Assembly: GCA_021603905.1 (NCBI GenBank)
Contig: BQIU01000037.1
Location: 1 to 38,107 of the forward strand
DNA length: 38,107 nt
Direction of reading: 5' to 3'
DNA from: Nitrospirales bacterium
Lineage (GTDB): Bacteria > Nitrospirota > Nitrospiria > Nitrospirales > UBA8639
Shown here in pieces: positions 30,746 to 38,107 of the stretch. The notes under the pieces were generated by a model. The model saw only the letters and a program-made list of their open reading frames with translations. It was not told where the DNA came from and did no database searches. Position 1 is the stretch's first letter. Each line of letters begins with the position of its first letter. Made by a program: the position numbers and the translations under genes.

Positions 30746-31408
30746 ATGGTCATATTGCTAAAGGGAACTTCTGTCAATGAAAAGGCGAGATGGTTTGTGC
30801 AATTCTTAGAAGAAAAAGCCAACCAAGATTCTCAAAAAGAGAAAAAGATCAATGAGCTTATCGAATGTGTAATTGGGAAAGTTGTAAATCTTCACTGTAA
30901 TCCTGGAACAACAAGAATTTATGATCGATTTCAGGAATCGCTAATGCTGGATGGATTTGTAATCGATAAAAATCTCAGACTTTTACCTCATACACCAGAA
31001 CCTGCTTCACTCACACCTCAGCTTTCGAAGTTAGAGCAAAATCTGAGGCGCTACGGACTTTCAGTTGCTCTTACTCATTTTCAGCAAGCCAATAAAAATT
31101 TTACAGATGGGCACTATGAGTCTTGTAATGGTCAAATTTGATCATTTACGGAAAATCTGATTCCAGAAATATGTAAGGAAATTACTGGGAAAGAATTTCC
31201 TAATAACCCACCTGCAGCTCTTCAAAATCTCCAACAAAAATTCAAAATCGGCCACCATGAAGAGGGGATGTTCAAGAACTTTTGGAACCATATTCAGGAC
31301 GAAGGGCCCCACCAAGGCCTCACATCACCTAGTGAAGCTCTTTATCGATTGCACATGGCTACTGTTATGGCAAGATATTTGATGGAGAAGCTTTTGGAAG
31401 CCAGTTAA
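30746..31408 (+). pseudogene. HEPN/Abi-C-like gene interrupted by TGA
   Basis: A 220-codon frame runs from ATG 30746 to TAA 31406-31408, broken only by TGA at 31139-31141. The first 131 codons end in YESCNGQI. The same frame continues as SFTENLIPEICKEITG and ends ALYRLHMATVMARYLMEKLL. The stop falls inside a helix (GHYESCNGQI-stop-SFTENL) where Arg would fit, consistent with CGA to TGA. The all-helical C-terminal half, with HFQQANKNFTDGHYESCNG, resembles the HEPN-like abortive-infection C-terminal domain, so a defence-related origin is possible; that resemblance is weak. No partner gene is present, and no strong ribosome-binding site is seen. Confidence 0.7.
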
Positions 31409-31454
31409 TATTTAAAATGAAAAATCATAAGCAATCAGTTTCTCTCTCTTTTTT

Positions 31455-31865
31455 TTAATATCTAGTGGTCTGATTCTCCATAGGTAGTCCTCGCTGTTTC
31501 CAGCCTGACATGTGACCGTCCAAGTAAACAATACTTTTATACCCCATCGTCCAGAAAGCGAATTTCCCGATCCACGCTCTTGGGCCATGCTCGCAATACA
31601 AGACAATCGGATCTTCCGGTGTGGCCTTTGATTTCTCGTGACGGCTCCAAATAGCGTAAAAAGGCAGATGCACCGCGCCGGGCACATGCCCGGAATCGTA
31701 TTCATTTTGGGAGCGGACATCCACGACTACTGGGGCGGTGTGCGTTTGAATGGAGGCTAACAGTTGCTCTGGGGTCATATCGGACAGCCCTTTCTCCGAA
31801 CATGAGACAAGAAGAGTTAATACGCCGAAACCGAGGACCCAATGTAATTGAGTTACCCCACGCAT
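31455..31865 (-). CDS. Rhodanese-domain lipoprotein
   Basis: A 136-residue protein: lipoprotein signal (MRGVTQLHWVLGFGVLTLLV, lipobox LLVSC) followed by a single rhodanese domain. Visible elements are VVVDVRSQNEYDSGHVPGA, HLPFYAIW, and an active-site loop LYCEHGPRAWIG with the catalytic Cys, then the CDC25-like ending (VYLDGHMSGWKQRGLPM). It would sit in the periplasm as a sulfurtransferase or thiol-handling protein. It is transcribed toward the broken HEPN-like gene. The cysteine is conserved, so activity is plausible. The specific partner is unknown. Confidence 0.9.
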   Translation of the reverse strand: MRGVTQLHWVLGFGVLTLLVSCSEKGLSDMTPEQLLASIQTHTAPVVVDVRSQNEYDSGHVPGAVHLPFYAIWSRHEKSKATPEDPIVLYCEHGPRAWIGKFAFWTMGYKSIVYLDGHMSGWKQRGLPMENQTTRY

Positions 31866-32040
31866 GATTGTTTAGTTTAAGGGGGACAATCTTCTTTTTC
31901 TATATGCCTCTCCATGCATTGCGTGACAATCTGGCTATGCCTTGCGCTTCTGTTTGGTCCCTCTGCTACCATGTGATCAATTGCGGCAACGCAATGAGTT
32001 TGGGCGAGAGTGAAAAACCAGTGAAAGGGGTATATCAATC

Positions 32041-32454
32041 GTGAATGGTCCCTACAAAATCGAGACTCCGCTTGGAACTGGTCGGTCGTATGTTCTCAAT
32101 GGTGAGGCCCATCGCATTCAAACATTTGATTGTACGGCTGATGCCGAGTCATTCTGTGAACAGATGAATGAGGCATATCGCACAGGTGCAGCCAATTCTC
32201 AGAAGAGCAGTGAGTGGACCGCAGAATTTCCGACGGAAGAAGGCTGCTATTGGGTTTTGGATTACCGCAATGCGAGCGACGTTAATTCAGGCCTTTATCT
32301 CATACGGATAAAAGGAGCCGGGAATAAGCAGTGGATAGAGCATATGGGTACAGCAGCCGTAACAACCCATGAGGACATGGAAGAGTATAAAAAGAGGGAT
32401 TTGCGGTATATACGTATAGACTATCCTCTGCCTCTGAGCCAGTCATCAAGCTAA
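32041..32454 (+). CDS. Hypothetical soluble protein
   Basis: A 137-residue plus-strand protein starting at GTG 32041, with AAAGGGG about 9 nt upstream. It is hydrophilic, with no signal peptide. The first part reads YKIETPLGTGRSYVLNG and CTADAESFCEQMNEAYRTGA; the second (SEWTAEFPTEEGCYWVLDYR) resembles small proteins that often begin with EW-x-x-E-x-P-x-x-G-x-YWV. No function is known to me. It lies between the rhodanese gene and the cysDNC operon with its own spacers on both sides. Confidence 0.7.
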   Translation: MNGPYKIETPLGTGRSYVLNGEAHRIQTFDCTADAESFCEQMNEAYRTGAANSQKSSEWTAEFPTEEGCYWVLDYRNASDVNSGLYLIRIKGAGNKQWIEHMGTAAVTTHEDMEEYKKRDLRYIRIDYPLPLSQSSS

Positions 32455-32832
32455 GAAAGATGCATTCAACTATGAACTGCGCTGCTGAGGGTTTATCGTA
32501 AATGATTGATAGTATGAAATTTTTTCTGATTTGAGACTTTTTGTTACATTAAGATTTGCTTCTAAAGATGTCAGTGGTATCGTAATAGAATAAGTGAGGC
32601 GCTAGCTGTCTGGTTGTGGCCATGATCGCATTGAAGTGACAAATTTTTGTTTTCTTTTTGTTTCCACTCTGAGTGTAGGGTTGTGGAAACAGTTGATATA
32701 GTCAAATGGTAGGGATTAAGGTGTAATCTGTTTCATATGCCAACTCTGTCAGTCCAAGCACGACAGCTTGTCCTTAACTAACCACCTCTTTCTTAACTAA
32801 ACGGTATTTTCCCATTCATCCGTGAGGTCATC
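32455..32832. other. Regulatory spacer upstream of cysD
   Basis: No gene is seen in 378 bp. It must carry the cysD-cysNC promoter. GTTTCCAC (32660-32667) and GTGGAAAC (32683-32690) are perfect 8-bp inverted arms with a 15-bp spacer, about 145 bp before cysD, and are the best candidate operator. A TGTTACATT also occurs near 32543. Confidence 0.45.
32660..32690. promoter_or_regulatory. Inverted repeat, possible cysD operator
   Basis: The arms GTTTCCAC and GTGGAAAC are exact inverted copies separated by 15 bp. Position and symmetry suit a dimeric regulator of the sulfate-activation operon. No regulator gene is adjacent, and the role is a guess. Confidence 0.35.
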
Positions 32833-33774
32833 ATGTCATTCTCTGTACGAGAGCTTCAGAGTTCTCCAATGAACGTTTCGAGGTCTTCCCATTTGCAGCA
32901 GTTAGAAGCTGAAAGTATTTACATATTTCGTGAAGTCTTCGCTGAATGTGAAAATCCAGTGATGCTCTATTCGATAGGCAAGGACTCGTCAGTCTTACTA
33001 CATCTCGCCCGAAAGGCCTTTTATCCCTCGAAATTGCCATTTCCTCTTCTCCATATCGATACGACTTGGAAATTTTCTGAAATGATCCAATTCAGAGATA
33101 AGATTGCAGAAGACTATGCGCTCGACTTAATCGTCCATACCAATCAGAGAGGTCTTGAGCAAGGCTTTAGCCCTTTGACCCACGGGTCGGTGTATACGGA
33201 TGTCATGAAAACCGAGGCGTTAAAGCAGGCGCTGGAAAAGTATCGCTATGATGCGGCATTTGGCGGGGCTCGACGAGATGAAGAAGCCTCACGCGCTAAA
33301 GAACGCAAGTTGTCATTTCGGACTTCGACGCATCGCTGGGATCCGAAGAATCAACGTCCAGAATTGTGGAATATTTTTAATGCTCGAATCCGCCGGGGAG
33401 AAAGCCTTCGAGCGTTTCCGTTATCAAATTGGACGGAGCTGGATGTGTGGGAATATATCTATCAGGAAGACATCCCTGTCGTACCTCTCTATTTTGCCAA
33501 GGAACGGCCCGTAGTTGAACGGGATGGCATGCTGTTGATGGTCGATGATCATCGGCTTCCTCTCCTTCCTGATGAAAAACCGGTTTTGCGGTCCGTCCGA
33601 TTTCGCACGCTTGGGTGTTATCCCCTTACGGGAGCCATTGAATCGACGGCCAGTAATTTGCCGGAAATCATCAACGAAATGGCATGTTCCCGGACCTCTG
33701 AGCGTCAAGGACGACTGATTGATCGTGATGCCATTGGCTCCATGGAAAAGAAAAAACAAGAGGGGTATTTCTAA
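32833..33774 (+). CDS. cysD: Sulfate adenylyltransferase subunit 2
   Basis: The small, catalytic subunit of ATP sulfurylase (313 residues; E. coli CysD 302), which makes adenylyl sulfate from ATP and sulfate. The PP-loop is [20 protein letters not shown]. Family blocks follow: [46 protein letters not shown] and the C-terminal [11 protein letters not shown] with a final KKKQEGYF. The CysD homology begins near residue 20, so ATG 32869 is an alternative start. The stop TAA shares its last A with the ATG of cysNC, indicating translational coupling. Confidence 0.96.
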   Translation: MSFSVRELQSSPMNVSRSSHLQQLEAESIYIFREVFAECENPVMLYSIGKDSSVLLHLARKAFYPSKLPFPLLHIDTTWKFSEMIQFRDKIAEDYALDLIVHTNQRGLEQGFSPLTHGSVYTDVMKTEALKQALEKYRYDAAFGGARRDEEASRAKERKLSFRTSTHRWDPKNQRPELWNIFNARIRRGESLRAFPLSNWTELDVWEYIYQEDIPVVPLYFAKERPVVERDGMLLMVDDHRLPLLPDEKPVLRSVRFRTLGCYPLTGAIESTASNLPEIINEMACSRTSERQGRLIDRDAIGSMEKKKQEGYF

Positions 33775-35681
33775 TGGCTTACGATTCACACGAAATCAGA
33801 CATCTGCCTGAATCCTCTTGTACAACAAAAACAGAGCTGGGATTGTTGCGATTCATGACTTGCGGAAGTGTGGATGATGGAAAAAGCACCTTCATCGGCC
33901 GATTACTATGGGACTCAAAGCTCGTCTTTGACGATCAACTCACCACATTGGAATCTGAAAGCAAGCGCGTAGGTACGCAACATGGTGACATCGATTACGC
34001 GTTGCTTGTTGACGGATTGCAAGCCGAACGCGAACAGGGAATCACAATTGATGTCGCCTATCGGTTTTTCTCAACTGACAAGCGAAAATTTATTGTTGCT
34101 GATACGCCTGGGCATGAACAGTACACACGGAATATGGCCACTGGGGCTTCCACGGTTGATGTCGCGGTGCTGATGATCGATGCCCGCAAGGGGGTTCTGA
34201 CTCAGACCAAGCGGCATAGCTATATCCTTTCGTTATTGGGAGTCAAACATATCGTTCTTGCAGTTAATAAAATGGATTTGGTGGACTATTCAGAAGAACA
34301 ATTTGACTCGATTCAATTCGAGTATGCGTCCTTTCGTGTCTCATTAGGGTTCGAGAACGTCGTAGCCATTCCGATTTCAGCCTTAAAGGGAGACAACCTT
34401 CTCCATCCAAGTGACGCCATGTCGTGGTACCAGGGGCCAACGATCATGAATTATTTGGAGACGGTCACGATCAATCAAGATGTGACGGCCAAACCGTTCC
34501 GACTGCCTGTTCAGTGGGTGAATCGGCCGCATCTGGATTTTCGCGGTTTCTCGGGCACGATTGTCAGTGGAACCGTTTCACCCGGCGATTCTGTTGTGGT
34601 GCCCTCGTCTGGAAAAACCAGTACCGTCGAACGAATTGTGACGTTTGACGGAGACCTCGAACGCGGGGTGGCTGGTCAAGCGGTCACGGTCACATTAACT
34701 GATGAAATTGATGTCAGTCGGGGCGAAGTGCTGAGTGATCCTCGCGCACGACCGGATTTTGCCGATCAGTTTGAAGCCAAGCTCATTTGGATGCATGAAG
34801 AGCCGCTTTTGCCCGGCCGTCATTACCTGATCAAGATCGGATTTCAGACGAGAACGGCACAAGTCAGTGCACTCAAATATAAGGTCAATATCAACACGCT
34901 CGAACATCTTGCTACGAAAACGTTAGAACTCAACGAGGTCGGCGTCTGCAATTTCTCTCTGGACCATCCTGTGTCCTTTGATGCATATCAGGACAATCGC
35001 GATACTGGCTCCTTTATCCTGATTGATCGTTACACCAATGGCACGATTGCCGCTGGGATGATCGATTTTACCCTACGACGAGCTCATAACATTCATTGGC
35101 AATCCGTCGATATTCATAAAGCCGCCCGGGCGAATTTAAAAAGGCAAAAACCATTTATCTTATGGTTTACCGGCTTATCAGGGGCGGGGAAATCCTCGAT
35201 TGCCAATCTTGTGGAAAAGAAACTGCACTCACTGGGTCATCACACCTATTTGTTGGATGGTGATAATGTTCGGCACGGGCTGAATCGAGATTTAGGTTTC
35301 ACCGACGCCGATCGCGTCGAGAATATTCGCCGCGTGGCGGAGACAGCCAAGCTAATGGTTGATGCTGGCTTGATTGTACTGGTCTCGTTCATCTCACCAT
35401 TTCGAAGTGAACGACAAATGGCCCGCTTCATGGTAGAAAATGAAGAGTTTCTTGAAGTGTTTATCGATACCCCTCTCGAAGTGTGTGAACAGCGTGATGT
35501 AAAGGGACTGTATAAAAAAGCCAGAGCCGGTGAAGTGAAAAACTTTACAGGTATTGATTCGCCCTATGAACGTCCGGAACATGCTGAAGTAATCATCGAT
35601 GGTTCCAAGGACACACCAGAACAGGCGGCCTTAACCATTTTTCATGAGCTTGATCGCAAGCGGCTTTTGTCTAGCGACTGA
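33774..35681 (+). CDS. cysNC: Bifunctional sulfate adenylyltransferase subunit 1 / APS kinase
   Basis: A fusion of CysN GTPase and CysC adenylyl-sulfate kinase, 635 residues. The GTPase has G1 GSVDDGKST (31-39), [17 protein letters not shown]3 [11 protein letters not shown] (from 110) and G4 NKMD (165-168), followed by two beta-barrel domains. The kinase (about 455-635) has P-loop GLSGAGKSS (467-475), [30 protein letters not shown] and [20 protein letters not shown]. Together with CysD it would convert sulfate to PAPS. The start overlaps the cysD stop by one base. No cysH or cysG follows; a hairpin terminator lies at 35884-35914. Confidence 0.96.
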   Translation: MAYDSHEIRHLPESSCTTKTELGLLRFMTCGSVDDGKSTFIGRLLWDSKLVFDDQLTTLESESKRVGTQHGDIDYALLVDGLQAEREQGITIDVAYRFFSTDKRKFIVADTPGHEQYTRNMATGASTVDVAVLMIDARKGVLTQTKRHSYILSLLGVKHIVLAVNKMDLVDYSEEQFDSIQFEYASFRVSLGFENVVAIPISALKGDNLLHPSDAMSWYQGPTIMNYLETVTINQDVTAKPFRLPVQWVNRPHLDFRGFSGTIVSGTVSPGDSVVVPSSGKTSTVERIVTFDGDLERGVAGQAVTVTLTDEIDVSRGEVLSDPRARPDFADQFEAKLIWMHEEPLLPGRHYLIKIGFQTRTAQVSALKYKVNINTLEHLATKTLELNEVGVCNFSLDHPVSFDAYQDNRDTGSFILIDRYTNGTIAAGMIDFTLRRAHNIHWQSVDIHKAARANLKRQKPFILWFTGLSGAGKSSIANLVEKKLHSLGHHTYLLDGDNVRHGLNRDLGFTDADRVENIRRVAETAKLMVDAGLIVLVSFISPFRSERQMARFMVENEEFLEVFIDTPLEVCEQRDVKGLYKKARAGEVKNFTGIDSPYERPEHAEVIIDGSKDTPEQAALTIFHELDRKRLLSSD

Positions 35682-35687
35682 GAGGCC

Positions 35688-35765
35688 TTAAATATTATAG
35701 CGAATCTCAATGAGTTCCAGCTGAGGCATATCAACTAACTCCGCGAGATTGTTCACTTCAGACAT
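35688..35765 (-). pseudogene. Short leucine-rich-repeat-like remnant
   Basis: A 25-codon minus-strand frame (ATG 35765 to TAA 35688-35690) encodes MSEVNNLAELVDMPQLELIE then IRYNI, with L-x-x-L spacing and an N-x-I end like one leucine-rich repeat. It lies 6 bp after the cysNC stop, tail to tail. It is either the end of a lost gene or chance; support is weak. Confidence 0.3.
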
Positions 35766-35883
35766 TGGAAGGTTATACCCGCATGGAATTTCTCACAGCA
35801 ACAGCAATTGATCTTATGACGTAGTGAATATCAAAATTTAGCAATTTGGTATTCGAGCGAATCGGTATAACTGAAACGGCTAT

Positions 35884-35914
35884 AAACGCCCTCTCTAAAC
35901 GAGAGGGCGTTTTT
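35884..35914 (+). terminator. Intrinsic terminator after cysDNC
   Basis: The arms AAACGCCCTCTC (35884-35895) and GAGAGGGCGTTT (35901-35912) are perfect over 12 bp with a TAAAC loop, and the plus strand continues TT. It is about 200 bp after cysNC. Read in reverse it could also stop the minus-strand gene that ends at 36049. Confidence 0.88.
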
Positions 35915-36048
35915 ACGTGGAGTAACATTGTAACGTGAAACGATGAATTTATACTTTGATCATAAGGTCGCGTGCAAAAAGACTTGTTGGGAAAGGGCAC
36001 CGCTCTATACTTCATCGAATTGTTTCATCCGATGTGTGGCGAGAAGCA

Positions 36049-36576
36049 TTATTTGGAATCAGTACATTGTTCCTCTTGGCCTTCCTCGTAGTTAGACAAG
36101 AGGCTCGATTTTGGCCAGGGGATACGAACGTACTTGCCACACCGGAGTTCAATGACAAGAGGGTGTGATGATTCAGAAGGGCTGGGATTTTCTTCGATTA
36201 ACGCGTTATGGGTCTGGCTGTTTTCAGGCAAGTGAGAGGTTGTAGCATCAGAGTACTCAGGTGTGTTGGGAGAGAAATTATCAGGAAAAAGAAGTGGAGG
36301 TTGCAAAAAATTGAAGTTCCGCTTTTTAAAAGTTGGTTTTTCCCGAGGAATCTTCAACGCCTTATGAAGAACCCTGGATGCCCTTGGTTGAGGTGCAATG
36401 CCTTTGGTAGTCGAATGTGATGGGCGAGCTTGAGAATTGTGCCGACCAACCTGGGATGAAACGATTCCCCCATTCCCTGATTCTCCAACAGCAGTTGCAG
36501 AATCTAACAACACTCCCAAACTGAATAGTGGAATCATAAAGATGAGAATTCTTGTGAAACGAGAATGGTGTCTCAT
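36049..36576 (-). CDS. Hypothetical secreted protein, low complexity
   Basis: A 175-residue minus-strand protein with a signal peptide (RFTRILIFMIPLFSLGVLL, cleavage near SATA-VG). The mature region is rich in Ser, Pro, Asn and Gln (HNSQARPSHSTTKG, PREKPTFKKRNFNFLQPP, ENPSPSESSHP). Near its end is one ordered-looking stretch, PLVIELRCGKYVRIPWPK. No family is recognised. The ribosome-binding site is weak. The signal peptide and uninterrupted frame argue for a real gene; the low-complexity body and its location among remnants argue for caution. Confidence 0.5.
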   Translation of the reverse strand: MRHHSRFTRILIFMIPLFSLGVLLDSATAVGESGNGGIVSSQVGRHNSQARPSHSTTKGIAPQPRASRVLHKALKIPREKPTFKKRNFNFLQPPLLFPDNFSPNTPEYSDATTSHLPENSQTHNALIEENPSPSESSHPLVIELRCGKYVRIPWPKSSLLSNYEEGQEEQCTDSK

Positions 36577-36769
36577 GAGAAGATCTTGGCTATTAACGGT
36601 TGTATGTTTAGGAGCAATGCTGAATTATTCTCCGCTCAGGACGCGAGCTCTGTCAATACATGAATTCAAGTCGTAAGTGCAATTATGATATGAATCCGCG
36701 ATTCTTGCAGAGTAAGTTAGAGAAGATTGAACCCCAACAACTACCTGTCTTTCATAGGAGGGAGTTATA
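36577..36769. other. Short spacer
   Basis: No feature is recognised between the two minus-strand hypothetical genes. It probably holds the promoter of the secreted protein gene ending at 36049. Confidence 0.3.
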
Positions 36770-37501
36770 TCAGAGAGAAGAGATATAAATCGTAACCAAA
36801 AATACTGTTATCGCTACTGAATTAAGTAGTATGGGAAAGTAGAAATCAAAGATTTCCCAGTATATAGGGCGTGGTGATCTAAACCCTGGCGTAGGTTTAA
36901 ACTTTAGCATTAATTCAACTCGGGCTATCTCAGGAATGGTTTGAGCTTCATATAAGTATAGATAGCGGGATTGGCATATCATGTCAGACGGCGGAGGTTT
37001 AACATACTCATGTATCATATCTTCATGAAATATACGGATTAAATGTTCTTGCGCTTCGATATCTAAACGGGGAGCGCATATGTTAAATAGCTTTACTAAT
37101 TGCTCAATTCTAGTTTTACTTAGAAATTTAGGTTCAAGATCTTGGTATAAAGGAACATACTCGTTAAGCTGATGATCTTTTTTATAATACTCCGCTAGCA
37201 AGATGGATTGAAATTTTTTCAACATACTATCAGGAATTTCACCCCTAACAATCGCGAGTCTTTCTTTTATAGGAGTATCCACCTTAAATAAAACATGATA
37301 CCAATAGCGAGTAGTCGAATATAATGAAGTTAAAACTAGGCCTAGCCCAATTAACCAAGAGTATTTAATCTTGAGAGGTAACCCAAATAACGGGACGGCT
37401 GTTGATGTATCAATTTCTACTCCAATAGAATAGAGAAATAGAATGATCCCGACACCTAAGGAGAACCGACGTATCTTTGCTATGTCTTCCTTTGATTCCA
37501 T
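36770..37501 (-). CDS. Hypothetical membrane protein, AT-rich
   Basis: A 243-residue minus-strand protein with two N-terminal transmembrane helices (about 13-30, FSLGVGIILFLYSIGV; about 47-65, YSWLIGLGLVLTSLYSTT), then a soluble, helical middle of about 140 residues. One C-terminal transmembrane segment follows (FPILLNSVAITVFLVTIYIS). No family is recognised. Its base composition is clearly more AT-rich than the housekeeping genes, with frequent ATA and AAA codons, suggesting recent acquisition. TTAGG lies about 8 nt before the ATG. A two-TM plus C-terminal TM layout occurs in some phage-defence effectors, but there is no motif to support that here. Confidence 0.7.
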   Translation of the reverse strand: MESKEDIAKIRRFSLGVGIILFLYSIGVEIDTSTAVPLFGLPLKIKYSWLIGLGLVLTSLYSTTRYWYHVLFKVDTPIKERLAIVRGEIPDSMLKKFQSILLAEYYKKDHQLNEYVPLYQDLEPKFLSKTRIEQLVKLFNICAPRLDIEAQEHLIRIFHEDMIHEYVKPPPSDMICQSRYLYLYEAQTIPEIARVELMLKFKPTPGFRSPRPIYWEIFDFYFPILLNSVAITVFLVTIYISSL

Positions 37502-37564
37502 AGAATGACCTAACCAAGACTACCATGTCAGAATTTCAATAGGATCTCAAGAGTTGAGGACGCC

Positions 37565-37792
37565 ATGAAAAAGATTTGCTACTCATTACAGTTTCGTCCT
37601 ACCGAAAAACGTTGAACCGCTGTTGATCTCTATACTCGGATTAATGGTAAACGATACCGTCCTCTTCTCGGGTATAAACTCACTGAAACACTGGCTCATG
37701 AAAAAGCCAGGGAGATGATGACTCACATTCGTCAGCGGTTTGTAAAATGGGGTCAGACTGAGGTGGTCCTAGAAAAACAGACACGAAGTTAA
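37565..37792 (+). pseudogene. Integrase N-terminal (arm-binding) fragment with in-frame TGA
   Basis: The plus frame from ATG 37565 reads MKKICYSLQFRPTEKR, TGA (37613-37615), TAVDLYTRINGKRYRPLLGY and then KLTETLAHEKAREMMTHIRQ, ending at TAA 37790-37792. The basic N-terminus, the GKRYRPLLGY strand and the EKAREMMTHIRQRF helix resemble the arm/SAM-like start of tyrosine integrases. No catalytic domain follows. It is truncated exactly where the minus-strand transposase remnant begins. Confidence 0.55.
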
Positions 37793-37890
37793 GAGTCAAA
37801 CGCCTCGGGGCTGCGATACCCCAGGGTTTGATGGAGGCGCTGCCGGTTATAGAAGCACCTGTAAGCTTCCCCGTCAAGCGGACAGGTCAT
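37789..37890 (-). pseudogene. IS3-family transposase C-terminal remnant
   Basis: The minus strand encodes the classic end of IS3-group OrfB integrases: EAYRCFYNRQRLHQTLGYRS followed by PEAFDS and TAA (37789-37791). The YNRQR-H-x-TLGY-x-SP pattern is diagnostic. The preceding sequence in frame (MTCPLDG) does not continue the catalytic core, so the gene is fused to other debris. Its stop overlaps the stop of the plus-strand integrase fragment by two bases. Confidence 0.85.
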
Positions 37891-38068
37891 AAATAGAGTT
37901 TTCCGGTGTGGGTTGATGATAAGTACACGGAGCCGCTCCCTGTAGCGCTTCATGTGGTCGGTATTCATTATAGAACCCTCTGCAAAAGTCCTCTGAATTG
38001 AGGGGGTTGGTCTCTCGAATAGTTTTTTGAGGTGGGCTTCTTGTTTCAGGTCCTCGTTTTGTTTCCCT
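37874..38068 (-). pseudogene. Second integrase-core transposase remnant (IS481-like)
   Basis: In a different minus-strand frame, TIRETNPLNSEDFCRGFYNE is followed by YRPHEALQGAAPCTYHQPTP, then ENSIYDLSA and TGA (37874-37876). The F-x-x-x-YN-E-RPHEAL-x-x-x-P pattern is the C-terminal end of a DDE integrase-core transposase, as in IS481-type elements. The frame closes upstream with a stop at 38069-38071. Two different transposase ends are thus stacked within 280 bp. Confidence 0.75.
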
Positions 38069-38107
38069 TCACCTCCCGTTTCGGGGCTTGTTGACGCCGT
38101 TTAGCCT

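Noticed and set aside
31139..31141. TGA as a selenocysteine codon in the HEPN-like gene
   Set aside because: There is no redox motif around it, I saw no convincing SECIS-like hairpin just downstream, and the surrounding helix favours Arg; decay is simpler.
1..38107. CRISPR array, tRNA or rRNA genes
   Set aside because: No regularly spaced direct repeats and no tRNA cloverleaf or conserved rRNA segments were noticed on reading; a covariance-model scan would be needed to be certain.

Overview
This window looks like chromosome from a Gram-negative, probably chemolithoautotrophic bacterium. My best guess is Nitrospirota (a Nitrospira-like nitrite oxidiser with moderate GC). The clues are outer-membrane and periplasmic lipoproteins, a PEP-CTERM exosortase substrate, a CHASE2/sigma-54 activator next to a periplasmic TPR protein, a BicA-like SulP transporter, and cysD-cysNC sulfate activation. 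No rRNA or other phylogenetic marker is present, so this assignment is an inference.

Layout. Positions 1-3.9 kb are an accessory island: a truncated hypothetical gene and a second hypothetical gene, a higBA-type toxin-antitoxin pair, a small tyrosine recombinase broken by one in-frame stop, a RelE/ParE-type toxin with a ribbon-helix-helix antitoxin, a start-less ORF and a small hypothetical protein. Both toxin-antitoxin operons have a clear inverted repeat just upstream, and the recombinase is preceded by two copies of a composite ATGTAACACT...TCTGTTACAT element. Positions 4-7 kb hold a lipoprotein, a ChaN-like lipoprotein, a palindrome-rich spacer, a two-domain CDGSH iron-sulfur protein and a 58-residue membrane protein followed by a strong terminator.

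Positions 7-11.4 kb carry the conserved divergent set tesA-like esterase / ybbA / ybbP. A small membrane ORF and a stand-alone receiver protein follow, then about 880 bp of noncoding DNA containing a candidate sigma-54 promoter and two hairpins. Positions 13.3-20.9 kb are housekeeping: DNA polymerase I, exonuclease III, a PEP-CTERM protein, a phosphohexomutase, a ribosome hibernation factor and a Tat-exported MsrB. On the minus strand at 21.1-25.8 kb lies an operon of a secreted TPR/Sel1 protein and a membrane-anchored CHASE2-AAA+ sigma-54 activator. This pair is the most system-like unit in the window. The spacer after it keeps the last ~31 codons of a decayed MscS channel.

Positions 26.2-30.7 kb encode the BicA-like transporter and aminopeptidase N. 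Then come a HEPN-like gene split by a TGA, a rhodanese lipoprotein, a hypothetical protein, and the cysD-cysNC operon (32.8-35.7 kb) closed by a terminator. The right end (35.7-38.1 kb) is accessory again: a short leucine-rich remnant, a secreted hypothetical protein, an AT-rich membrane protein, and at least three interlocked recombinase/transposase remnants. The window is therefore a conserved block flanked by decaying mobile DNA. Three accessory genes (recombinase, HEPN-like, integrase arm domain) are each interrupted by a single in-frame stop.
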